NCBI GenBank assembly: GCA_002309615.1
Contig: DBXT01000044.1
Coordinates: forward strand, 1 to 9,926
Direction of reading: 5' to 3'
DNA: 9,926 bases
DNA from: Bacteroidales bacterium UBA1205
GTDB lineage: Bacteria; Bacteroidota; Bacteroidia; Bacteroidales; WCHB1-69
In this document: piece after piece, positions 1 to 6,455 of the stretch
Numbering within the stretch: position 1 is the first letter of the stretch
Layout of the letters: every line of letters begins with the position of its first letter
Program-made: the position numbers and the translations under genes
The notes under the pieces: model-generated
What the model was told of the DNA's origin: nothing
What the model saw: only the letters and a program-made list of their open reading frames with translations
The model's database searches: none

Positions 1-150
1 ACCACTCGTGGCTTAAAAGAAAACGATATGGCAGGTATAGTTGATATGATAGACGCAGTTTTGTGCGATGTCAACAACGAGGCCTTGATAGAAAAAACAC
101 GTAAGCAAGTCAATGAAATGATGGCTAATCGTCCTTTATTTGCTTGGTAA
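1..150 (+). CDS. glyA: Serine hydroxymethyltransferase, C-terminal fragment
   Basis: The open frame runs from the first base to a TAA at 148-150 and gives the last 49 residues of a protein; the start lies outside the window. The fragment begins TTRGLKENDM, continues through a helix containing IVDMIDAVL, and ends NEMMANRPLFAW. This matches my memory of the C-terminus of Bacteroidetes GlyA: a TTRG motif, the 'RGLKE' segment and an end in 'PLFAW'. The enzyme is a cytoplasmic PLP enzyme that interconverts serine and glycine and charges tetrahydrofolate with a one-carbon unit. None of the PLP-binding residues fall within this fragment, so the call rests on C-terminal similarity only. A terminator follows 24 bases after the stop, so glyA ends its transcription unit here. 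Confidence 0.82.
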   Translation, partial: TTRGLKENDMAGIVDMIDAVLCDVNNEALIEKTRKQVNEMMANRPLFAW

Positions 151-173
151 TATTTTTATTACTTATATTTATT

Positions 174-206
174 AAAAATCCTCAGAAATTCCTGAGGATT
201 TTTTTT
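174..206 (+). terminator. Rho-independent terminator after glyA
   Basis: AATCCTCAG (177-185) pairs with CTGAGGATT (192-200) around a 6-base loop (AAATTC). The preceding A run (174-177) can extend the pairing into the T run, which continues to 206. The stem has a GC-containing core and a clear U tract, and it sits directly after the glyA stop. Confidence 0.9.
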
Positions 207-351
207 ATTACCAAACTCCGTTACAAAAGATTATAAAATTATTTTTTAACTTACCGGCATAACTCTCCGAATGTTTTCATGGTCTTTTTTTGTTATGGCA
301 TTTTTTTTGTACAAGATTGAACATAGTCTAAAAATATATACATAAAAATGC

Positions 352-359
352 TACCTTTG
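352..359 (+). promoter_or_regulatory. Candidate promoter -7 box for the C10 protease-kdsA unit
   Basis: TACCTTTG matches the Bacteroidetes housekeeping -7 consensus TAnnTTTG exactly and lies 37 bases before the protease ATG. This predicts a 5' leader of about 30 bases. No good -33 TTTG is seen at the usual 19-21 base spacing; the nearest TTG-containing stretches (306-309, 317-319) are too far upstream. The rest of the 246-bp spacer (207-351) is AT-rich with two long T runs. I see no RNA gene or convincing ORF in it. Confidence 0.6.
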
Positions 360-396
360 CATTTTAATTTTAAATAAAAAAATAATAATAACATCA

Positions 397-2568
397 ATGA
401 GAAAATATATATTTACATTAGCGTTTATAGGTTTGTTGTTAGGAGTATACGCTCAACATGTTACCGAAACGGAAGCTTATGCGGTTGCTAAAAATTTTTA
501 TGCCCAACATCAAAATCACAAGTCGGCAGGACAATTGGAATTGTATGCAACGCAAGTAAATCACACAGCAACACAAAAATCAAATACTCAGCAAGTTTAT
601 TATTATATTTTTAACGATGGGAATCAGGGTTTTGTGATAGTATCCGGTAATAAAAAAGCCCACCCTGTGCTGGCCTATTCCACACAAAGCAACTTTGATA
701 CCACCGGCATGCCGGAAACCATCCGTTGGTGGATGAATGGTTATGAATTAGAAATGGATGATATTTTAGCCGATAAATCAAACTCTACCGAGAATGCAGA
801 ATGGAATCAATGGATACATAATGACACCATGAAAGTTCAAAAGGCCACTACGGCGGTAGCTCCGTTGTTGTCCACCACATGGAATCAAATGGAACCATAT
901 AATTTACTTTGTCCTTATGACAACAATGAGGGAAGCCGTTGCCCTACGGGCTGTGTGGCAACAGCTATGGCTCAAGTGATGAAATATTGGAATTTCCCTA
1001 CACAGGGTTATGGTAGTCATTCCTATACTCCTGAAGAGCACTCTGAATACGGCACCCAATCGGCCAATTTCGGCAACACCACCTACCAATGGAGCAATAT
1101 GCCGAACAAACTTACCAGTAGCAGTACCAGTGCAGCCAAATCTGCTGTATCTACTTTAATGTATCATTGCGGAGTAAGTGTGGATATGGATTACGACCCC
1201 GATGGAAGCGGTGCTTATACTGTTTTGCCGGACAATTATATCAATGCCGGATATATTGACGCCCGAACTGCCATGAAAAGATTTTTCAAATATGCAGGTT
1301 CCACAGGATATAGCCGAACCAATTATTCCACATCCGCATGGATGTCTCTTATTAAAAACGATTTGGACAAAGGTTGTCCCGTTATATATGCAGGAAGCGG
1401 TAGTAATGGAGGTCACTGCTTTGTATGCGACGGATATAACAACAGCAATTATTTCCATTTCAATTGGGGATGGGGCGGTTTGTCTGACGGATACTTCCAT
1501 ATAGATTCTTTAAATCCTCCTGCATTAGGTACCGGTGGCGGTGCCGGCGGCTTTAATAGAAGTCAAAGCATAATAGTAGGCCTTAACCCGAACGATTCCG
1601 TAGAGGTAAGTCATGCCGACTTACGCTTATATGGCTCCATGAAAGTAACTCCTTCCACCGTGATAAGCAGTGTTTCCTTTACTATTATGGCAAAAATAGC
1701 CAATTACGGAGATTCAACTTATAACGGAGCATACACCATAAAAGTTTTGGATAGTTATGGCAATATTATGGGAGATGTGGAAGTAAAGAATAATAAATCG
1801 CTGACTTCCATGCATTACGATTCCTTAATATTCACCAGCCCGGGCATGAATTTAGAAGCCGGCACTTATCGTGCTATCGCTTATTTTTATGAAGACTCCA
1901 CTTGGAAAAAAGTAAAAGACGGCAATTATACCAATTCATTAACATTTACAGTAGTAGAAGGAAATGTGGATATGCGTTTGTATTCCGCCATGACTTTCAA
2001 TCCTTCACCCGTAATCATCAATAAGCCGGTTAATCTTTCCGTAAATATAGCCAATTACGGCAATATACCGTTTGTAGGTAGAATAAGTGTGGACATATTT
2101 GACGAAAATGCCAATTATATAGCCAACATATCGGAAAAAAACGATTCCATCCCGACCAAATCTTTTAAGAAATATACATTTAGCAACGACGGATTGACCA
2201 ATCAACCGGGAACCTATTATGCTTATGTTTTTTACAAAGAACAAAACGCTGAAGACTGGTCGCTTGTCAATAACGGAAATTATACCAACGGTATAGCATT
2301 CCAATTGCAATCTGATTTGGCAATTAGTGAAAATGAACATGACAATTCTATTATCTATCCCAATCCCACTCAAGGTATAATACATTATCGCAATGCTTCA
2401 GGCGAAGAATCTCAAATAGAACTCATGGACATATCGGGTAAAATATTGATGTCCGCCAAAGCAAACGATAACGCTGATATAGACATCAGTTCCTTCAGCA
2501 ACGGTATATATATCATGAGGGTTACCAATAACGGAGCCAGTAAGAACTTTAGAATAATAAAACAATAA
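397..2568 (+). CDS. Secreted C10 (streptopain-like) cysteine protease with T9SS sorting domain
   Basis: This 723-residue protein has a signal peptide (1-19, predicted cleavage VYA|Q20). Next comes a propeptide of the kind seen in C10 peptidases (about 22-150, including YYYIFNDGNQGFVIVSG), then a papain-fold C10 catalytic domain (about 155-397). Cys186 in CPTGCVATAMAQ is the expected nucleophile. His340 in GGHCFVCDGY is the expected general base, followed by the family NWGWGG motif at 356-361. Two Ig/CARDB-like repeats follow (407-520 and 524-637). The C-terminus (about 645-723) is a type A T9SS sorting domain with IIYPNPTQG and SNGIYIMRV. The protein should therefore cross the outer membrane and be released or anchored at the surface. 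C10 enzymes are made as zymogens; a processing site before about residue 152 is likely but cannot be placed. The natural substrate is unknown. The stop overlaps the kdsA start by one base. No frameshift or lost catalytic residue is seen. Confidence 0.93.
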   Translation: MRKYIFTLAFIGLLLGVYAQHVTETEAYAVAKNFYAQHQNHKSAGQLELYATQVNHTATQKSNTQQVYYYIFNDGNQGFVIVSGNKKAHPVLAYSTQSNFDTTGMPETIRWWMNGYELEMDDILADKSNSTENAEWNQWIHNDTMKVQKATTAVAPLLSTTWNQMEPYNLLCPYDNNEGSRCPTGCVATAMAQVMKYWNFPTQGYGSHSYTPEEHSEYGTQSANFGNTTYQWSNMPNKLTSSSTSAAKSAVSTLMYHCGVSVDMDYDPDGSGAYTVLPDNYINAGYIDARTAMKRFFKYAGSTGYSRTNYSTSAWMSLIKNDLDKGCPVIYAGSGSNGGHCFVCDGYNNSNYFHFNWGWGGLSDGYFHIDSLNPPALGTGGGAGGFNRSQSIIVGLNPNDSVEVSHADLRLYGSMKVTPSTVISSVSFTIMAKIANYGDSTYNGAYTIKVLDSYGNIMGDVEVKNNKSLTSMHYDSLIFTSPGMNLEAGTYRAIAYFYEDSTWKKVKDGNYTNSLTFTVVEGNVDMRLYSAMTFNPSPVIINKPVNLSVNIANYGNIPFVGRISVDIFDENANYIANISEKNDSIPTKSFKKYTFSNDGLTNQPGTYYAYVFYKEQNAEDWSLVNNGNYTNGIAFQLQSDLAISENEHDNSIIYPNPTQGIIHYRNASGEESQIELMDISGKILMSAKANDNADIDISSFSNGIYIMRVTNNGASKNFRIIKQ
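1615..1956 (+). repeat. Tandem Ig/CARDB-like repeat 1 within the C10 protease
   Basis: Residues 407-520 form the first copy of a duplicated module. It starts ADLRLYGSM, has MAKIANYGDS in the middle and ends in GTYRAIAYFYED followed by DGNYTNSLTFTV. The second copy lies three residues further on and shares these landmarks in the same order. Such beta-sandwich modules often act as spacers or binding arms between a catalytic domain and a T9SS tail. Confidence 0.75.
1966..2307 (+). repeat. Tandem Ig/CARDB-like repeat 2 within the C10 protease
   Basis: Residues 524-637 form the second copy: it starts VDMRLYSAM, has VNIANYGNI in the middle and ends GTYYAYVFYKEQ followed by NGNYTNGIAFQL. It has the same length (114 residues) as the first copy. 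At DNA level only short islands are shared, such as ATAGCCAATTACGG, so the duplication is old or has diverged under selection on protein fold. Confidence 0.75.
2329..2565 (+). other. T9SS type A C-terminal sorting domain (part of the C10 protease)
   Basis: Residues 645-723 carry the hallmarks of the Por secretion tail: a YPNP motif with following Gly (655-660), a central ELMDISGKIL strand, DISSFSNGIYIMRV, and a basic end (KNFRIIKQ). In studied T9SS organisms this domain directs cargo through the outer membrane and is usually removed by the sortase PorU. No other T9SS component is encoded in the window. Confidence 0.9.
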
Positions 2569-3389
2569 TGGATATCAAGAATTTGTTTCAACAAATTCCC
2601 GGGCATTACAACACGGACAACTTTTTTCTTATTGCGGGTCCTTGTGTGGTGGAAAATGATACCATGCCCATGGAGATAGCGTTAACATTAAAGGCTATCA
2701 CCGACAAATTGAATATTCCGTTTATATTCAAAGCTTCGTATCGTAAGGCCAATCGCTCCAGCATACATTCTTTTACAGGTATAGGCGATGAAAAAGCCCT
2801 GAAAATTATAGCCGAAGTGGGGCGTACGCTAAATATACCCACCATTACCGATATACACACTGCGGAAGAAGCCGGCCTTGCCGCACAATATGTTGACATA
2901 TTGCAAATTCCGGCATTCCTTTGCCGACAAACGGATTTATTGTTGGCGGCAGCCAAAACAGGAAAATGGGTGAATATAAAAAAAGGGCAATTTCTTTCGG
3001 CAGAAGCCATGCGTTTTCCGGTAGAAAAGGTTCGTTCTGCCGGCAACGACCGTGTTATGATTACCGAACGCGGCACCATGTTCGGCTATCAAGATTTGGT
3101 AGTGGATTTTAGAAGCGTGCAAACCATGAGCAACAACAATTGTCCTTTGGTGATAGATGTAACACATTCCGTTCAACAACCCAATCAAGCTTCCGGTGTT
3201 TGCGGAGGTCACAGGGATATGATAGCCCTTATAGCTAAAGCGGGAATAGCCGCCGGTTTTGACGGTATATTTATGGAAACCCACCCCGACGTGGAACACG
3301 CCCTGTCGGATGCTTCCAATATGTTACCGCTGCAAGAGGTTGAAAACTTACTTACACAATTGATAAAAATACGACAAGCGGTAATATAA
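2568..3389 (+). CDS. kdsA: 3-deoxy-8-phosphooctulonate (Kdo-8-P) synthase
   Basis: The protein condenses phosphoenolpyruvate with arabinose-5-phosphate to give Kdo-8-phosphate, the precursor of the Kdo that links lipid A to the LPS core. It is cytoplasmic. The 273 residues fit the family length. Visible landmarks are IAGPCVVEN (22-30), FKASYRKANRSSIHSF (54-69), LQIPAFLCRQTDLL (112-125), NIKKGQFLS (136-144), ITERGTMFGY (165-174), DVTHSVQQP (197-205) and METHPDVEHALSDASNMLPL (236-255). Cys26, His200, Glu237 and Asp248 match the four metal ligands of the metal-dependent class (Aquifex type). The E. coli enzyme has Asn at the Cys position and needs no metal. The ATG shares its A with the stop of the upstream protease gene (TAATG), which points to coupled translation. 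A terminator follows directly. Confidence 0.95.
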   Translation: MDIKNLFQQIPGHYNTDNFFLIAGPCVVENDTMPMEIALTLKAITDKLNIPFIFKASYRKANRSSIHSFTGIGDEKALKIIAEVGRTLNIPTITDIHTAEEAGLAAQYVDILQIPAFLCRQTDLLLAAAKTGKWVNIKKGQFLSAEAMRFPVEKVRSAGNDRVMITERGTMFGYQDLVVDFRSVQTMSNNNCPLVIDVTHSVQQPNQASGVCGGHRDMIALIAKAGIAAGFDGIFMETHPDVEHALSDASNMLPLQEVENLLTQLIKIRQAVI

Positions 3390-3396
3390 AACATTT

Positions 3397-3425
3397 AAAA
3401 GATAAGTTTCACTTATCTTTTTTTT
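3397..3425 (+). terminator. Rho-independent terminator after kdsA
   Basis: AAAAGATAAG (3397-3406) pairs with CTTATCTTTT (3412-3421) around the short loop TTTCA, and the T run continues to 3425. The stem is AT-rich, so strength is moderate. It closes the protease-kdsA unit. Confidence 0.75.
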
Positions 3426-3426
3426 G

Positions 3427-3434
3427 TAAATTTG
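3427..3434 (+). promoter_or_regulatory. Candidate promoter -7 box for the M20 dipeptidase unit
   Basis: TAAATTTG is an exact match to TAnnTTTG and begins two bases after the kdsA terminator's T run. No clear -33 TTTG is present; TTTC at 3407-3410 inside the terminator hairpin is the nearest candidate but is slightly too close. Transcription would start near 3440, giving a leader of about 48 bases to the preferred ATG at 3489. Confidence 0.55.
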
Positions 3435-3488
3435 CATGCTTGTATTTAATGAATGAATAAACATAATATTAATATAAATAACAATACC

Positions 3489-4859
3489 ATGGAAAACGTA
3501 AAATCTTATATAGAAGCTAATAAACAAAGATTCTTAGACGAATTGTTTGAACTGATACGCATTCCTTCCATTAGTTCACAAGTAGAGCATAAACAAGATA
3601 TGATAGCTTGCGCCAATCAATGGAAGAAATTAATATTGGAGGCCGGTGCCGATAAATGCGAGGTAATGCCCACCAAAGGCAACCCGGTGGTATATGCAGA
3701 AAAAAAAGTAGGCGATGACAAACCTACGGTATTGGTATACGGCCATTATGATGTAATGCCGGTGGATCCTATAGATTTATGGAACACCCGACCCTTTGAA
3801 CCTGTGGTAAAAGATGGTAAAATATGGGCAAGGGGCGCCGATGATGATAAAGGACAATCTTTCATGCATGCCAAAGCTTTTGAATTGATGGTTAAAACCA
3901 ACCAATTACCCTGTAATGTAAAATTTATGTTAGAAGGTGAAGAAGAAATAGGCAGCGAAAGTTTGTATGATTTTTGCCGTGCCAATAAAGAAATGCTCAA
4001 AGCTGATATTATATTGGTATCCGACACCAGCATGATAGCTTCCGATACCCCTTCTATCACCACGGGATTAAGAGGCTTAAGCTATTGGGAAGTAAAAGTT
4101 ACCGGTGCCAATAGAGACTTGCATTCCGGCATTTACGGAGGAGCCGTAGCTAATCCTATCAACATATTATGCAAAATGATAGCTCAAATGACGGATGAAA
4201 ATAACCATATCACCATCCCTGATTTTTATGATGATGTGCTTGTGGTATCGGATTATGAAAGATCTTTGATGGCAAAAGCCCCTTTTAATTTGGAAGAATA
4301 TAAAAAAGAGCTGGCAATAAACGATATATGCGGAGAAAGCGGATATACCACCACCGAACGCACGGGCATACGTCCTACATTTGATGTATGCGGAATTTGG
4401 GGCGGATACACCGGAGAAGGAGCCAAAACGGTAATTCCTTCTGAAGCACATGCAAAAATATCCACCCGATTGGTTCCCAATCAAGATTTTAATAAGATAG
4501 GTGAACAATTCAAACAATATTTCCAATCCATAGCACCTGCTTGCGTAAAAGTGGAAGTGAAATTTTTGCACGGAGGAGATTGCTATGTGGCTCCTATAGA
4601 CATGCCTGCCTATAAAGCCGCTGAAAAGGCATTTGAAACCACCTACGGAAAATTACCTATCCCTACCCGCAGCGGTGGTAGCATCCCTATTATTGCCGGT
4701 TTTGAAAAAATATTGGGCATAAAATCCATATTGATGGGCTTTGGTTTGGGTAGCGATGCCATACATTCTCCTAATGAAAATTATCCTTTGGAACATTTTT
4801 ATAAAGGCATTGAAACCATTCCATATTTCTATCAATATTTTACCCAATTGATGAAATAA
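3489..4859 (+). CDS. M20-family metallo-dipeptidase (CNDP-like)
   Basis: This 456-residue enzyme should hydrolyse dipeptides or short peptides in the cytoplasm; no signal peptide is seen. Numbering from the ATG at 3489, the di-metal site is complete. His86 lies in VYGHYDVMP, and Asp119 in RGADDDKGQ is the bridging ligand. Glu152 is the general base and Glu153 a ligand in LEGEEEIGSE. Asp179 lies in VSDTS, and His426 in SDAIHSPNE. The dimerisation (lid) domain lies between about 195 and 310, with His212 in RDLHSGIYGG. An in-frame ATG at 3453 would add MNKHNININNNT, a low-complexity stretch matching the A/T-rich leader. I prefer 3489 because the family begins near MENVKSYIEAN and the predicted transcript start leaves only about 12 bases before 3453. 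The exact substrate cannot be read from sequence. The next gene begins 35 bases after the stop. Confidence 0.92.
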   Translation: MENVKSYIEANKQRFLDELFELIRIPSISSQVEHKQDMIACANQWKKLILEAGADKCEVMPTKGNPVVYAEKKVGDDKPTVLVYGHYDVMPVDPIDLWNTRPFEPVVKDGKIWARGADDDKGQSFMHAKAFELMVKTNQLPCNVKFMLEGEEEIGSESLYDFCRANKEMLKADIILVSDTSMIASDTPSITTGLRGLSYWEVKVTGANRDLHSGIYGGAVANPINILCKMIAQMTDENNHITIPDFYDDVLVVSDYERSLMAKAPFNLEEYKKELAINDICGESGYTTTERTGIRPTFDVCGIWGGYTGEGAKTVIPSEAHAKISTRLVPNQDFNKIGEQFKQYFQSIAPACVKVEVKFLHGGDCYVAPIDMPAYKAAEKAFETTYGKLPIPTRSGGSIPIIAGFEKILGIKSILMGFGLGSDAIHSPNENYPLEHFYKGIETIPYFYQYFTQLMK

Positions 4860-4894
4860 AATTTTCCCAAAGCTTTTTAACAGCTTTACACACC

Positions 4895-5614
4895 ATGATG
4901 ATTGACAAGCGAATTTGCGGTATAATGCTGTTGTTTTCAATCGGAACCACTCTTTCTATGGCACAATCCTATGTGTCCGTAGAAGGAGGTTATTTGCAAT
5001 CCATTTTTTATTCTTCGCAAATGAAATCCGATTACTATTATTCTTTTTCGCAATATCCTTCATTTTATGTAAATGCCACTTACAAAGAAGATGTTCCGCA
5101 ATGGAGTAAGAATATGCGAATAGGAGGTCAGATAGGCTGGAAACGGCAAGCTCAATGGTTTTATTACGAGGACCGATATCCGCAAGATACGTTTGCCACA
5201 GGTGTCCGCTATGATATTCATTCTGTTAATATTTACCTATTTCCGGAAATAGCGGTAGGAGAAAAAATCAAATTTTATTTCAGCGGCGGTCCGCAATTGC
5301 AAATAATATGTAATACCTCTGCAAGAGGCAAACAAGTGAAAGTGATATCAGGACAAGAATATCCCGAAACGGAAATCAATAACACGCATTCAAAAGATGT
5401 TAAAGGGGTGTGTTTGGGTGCCAAAATTTGTTTAGGAATGGAAATTCCTTTATACAAAGGACTGATATTGAATTTAAACAATGCATATTCCGCAGGCTTT
5501 ACCGGTATGCGGGGAGAAATGCAACCGCGACTGAAATTTTTTAACTGCATAGATATTTATCTCGGTGCAGGACTTACCTATAAAATAGAACATAAATCAA
5601 ATAAAAATACTTAA
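4895..5614 (+). CDS. Unrecognised outer-membrane beta-barrel-like protein
   Basis: I do not recognise the family. The 239-residue product has a signal peptide (1-23, cleavage SMA|Q24). A second ATG at codon 2 is an equally possible start. The mature part is rich in aromatic, alternating polar/apolar segments that read as amphipathic beta strands: YVSVEGGYLQSIFYS (26-40), MRIGGQIGWKRQAQWFYY (74-91), VNIYLFPEIAVG (111-122), IKFYFSGGPQLQII (125-138), VCLGAKICLGMEI (172-184), LILNLNNAYSAGF (190-202) and IDIYLGAGLTYKI (219-231). This pattern and length fit a small barrel of about eight to ten strands in the outer membrane. It ends with a short polar tail rather than the usual terminal aromatic residue. 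It begins 35 bases after the dipeptidase and ends one base before the FKBP gene, so it is probably co-expressed with the isomerase. No function is proposed. Confidence 0.7.
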   Translation: MMIDKRICGIMLLFSIGTTLSMAQSYVSVEGGYLQSIFYSSQMKSDYYYSFSQYPSFYVNATYKEDVPQWSKNMRIGGQIGWKRQAQWFYYEDRYPQDTFATGVRYDIHSVNIYLFPEIAVGEKIKFYFSGGPQLQIICNTSARGKQVKVISGQEYPETEINNTHSKDVKGVCLGAKICLGMEIPLYKGLILNLNNAYSAGFTGMRGEMQPRLKFFNCIDIYLGAGLTYKIEHKSNKNT

Positions 5615-5615
5615 C

Positions 5616-6341
5616 ATGAAAAGAGCGATCATATTATTAGTGATAGTAGTAACAAGCACTGCCCTAACGGCTCAATCGGCCAAAAAGAAAAACAACAAAA
5701 ATGCTAAAGAAGAAACATCCGTTTTGGTTACCAAAGAAGATTCCGCCACTTATGCCAACGGGTTTCAAATGGGCAATTATTTTCGGCAAAATCAAATAGC
5801 ACTCAACACCCGTGCTTTTATACAAGGATTAGAAGATGCATACAATGCTGCAGGTATGAAATTAAGTTCCCAAGAATTGGAAACTTACTCACAGTATTTC
5901 GGCACCTATGTTAATCAACAAATGGAACTCAAAAACCAAAGAGATGCCGAATACAACAAAAAAGTGGGTGAAATACACATGGCACAAAATCGCAAAAGTA
6001 AAGACATCAAAGAAACAGCTTCCGGATTGCAATATATTGTCATCAAAGAAGGTGAAGGAGAACGTCCTACTGCCAATGACAAAGTGAAAGTACATTATGT
6101 AGGCATCACCTTGGACGGACATGTGTTTGATTCTTCCCGCCAAAGAGGAGAACCTATCACTTTCGGTCTCAACCAGGTGATAGCCGGTTGGACAGAAGGC
6201 TTGCAATTAATGACACCGGGAAGCATATATAAATTTTGGATTCCTTCCAATTTAGCATACGGAGACAGACCGGTAGGCTCTATTCCGCCGGGTTCTACAT
6301 TAATATTTGAAGTGGAATTGTTGGAGGTAAATCCTCAATAA
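5616..6341 (+). CDS. Periplasmic FKBP-type peptidyl-prolyl cis-trans isomerase
   Basis: This 241-residue protein has a signal peptide (cleavage LTA|Q20) with no lipobox Cys, so it is predicted to be soluble in the periplasm. A Lys/Asn-rich linker (23-32) leads to an FKBP_N-type helical segment (about 36-130). This resembles the dimerisation region of Mip/FkpA-like proteins, with SATYANGFQMGNYF and a charged helix around 103-130. The C-terminal FKBP domain (about 135-240) is well conserved: ASGLQYIVIKEGEG, VHYVGITLDGHVFDSS, QVIAGWTEGLQLM, LAYGDR, IPPGSTLIFEVELLEV. Binding-pocket residues Tyr161, Phe171, Asp172, Val188, Ile189, Trp192, Tyr215 and Phe231 are all present, so it should be active. 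One base separates it from the upstream barrel-like gene, suggesting coupled expression and a possible role in folding outer-membrane clients. A hairpin follows the stop. Confidence 0.92.
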   Translation: MKRAIILLVIVVTSTALTAQSAKKKNNKNAKEETSVLVTKEDSATYANGFQMGNYFRQNQIALNTRAFIQGLEDAYNAAGMKLSSQELETYSQYFGTYVNQQMELKNQRDAEYNKKVGEIHMAQNRKSKDIKETASGLQYIVIKEGEGERPTANDKVKVHYVGITLDGHVFDSSRQRGEPITFGLNQVIAGWTEGLQLMTPGSIYKFWIPSNLAYGDRPVGSIPPGSTLIFEVELLEVNPQ

Positions 6342-6351
6342 CTATTAACAC

Positions 6352-6381
6352 AACGAGCAAGAATAAAATTCTTGCTCGTTT
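6352..6381 (+). terminator. Perfect 13-bp hairpin after the FKBP gene
   Basis: AACGAGCAAGAAT (6352-6364) pairs without mismatch with ATTCTTGCTCGTT (6368-6380) around an AAA loop. What follows is T-rich (TTTGCTATTCATTC) but not a clean U run. Its position 11 bases after the stop and its strong stem support a terminator for the plus-strand unit. It also stands between convergent genes and may stop read-through from either side. Confidence 0.72.
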
Positions 6382-6419
6382 GCTATTCATTCTATTTTGA
6401 ATGTCCGTCTCCGGCAAAC

Positions 6420-6445
6420 AAAAAGGAGATATTGATAAATATCCT
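6420..6445 (-). terminator. Weak candidate terminator for the glutaminyl cyclase unit
   Basis: Read on the minus strand, GGATATT (6444-6438) can pair with AATATC-T-C (6433-6426), with one bulged base and a 4-base TATC loop. A run of five T (6424-6420) follows. The hairpin lies 11 bases beyond the minus-strand stop. The stem is AT-rich and imperfect, so this is tentative. Confidence 0.38.
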
Positions 6446-6455
6446 GAAAAAATAT

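Noticed and set aside
207..345. Possible small RNA or short peptide in the glyA-protease spacer
   Set aside because: On the minus strand a 9-codon frame (MKTFGELCR) can be read, but it has no promoter motif or conserved feature. The plus strand shows only T runs and no stable structure.
1156..1500. Minus-strand open frame of 114 codons inside the C10 protease gene
   Set aside because: It lies antisense to the conserved catalytic domain, has no recognisable motif and no promoter; the plus-strand frame explains the region fully.
2005..2385. Minus-strand open frame of 126 codons inside the second Ig-like repeat
   Set aside because: It is fully contained in the protease gene, which has a convincing domain order through this region.
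4869..4887. Inverted repeat AAAGCT-N7-AGCTTT between the dipeptidase and barrel-like genes
   Set aside because: The stem is only 6 bp, no T run follows and no promoter box lies after it, so I do not call a terminator; the genes may still be co-transcribed.
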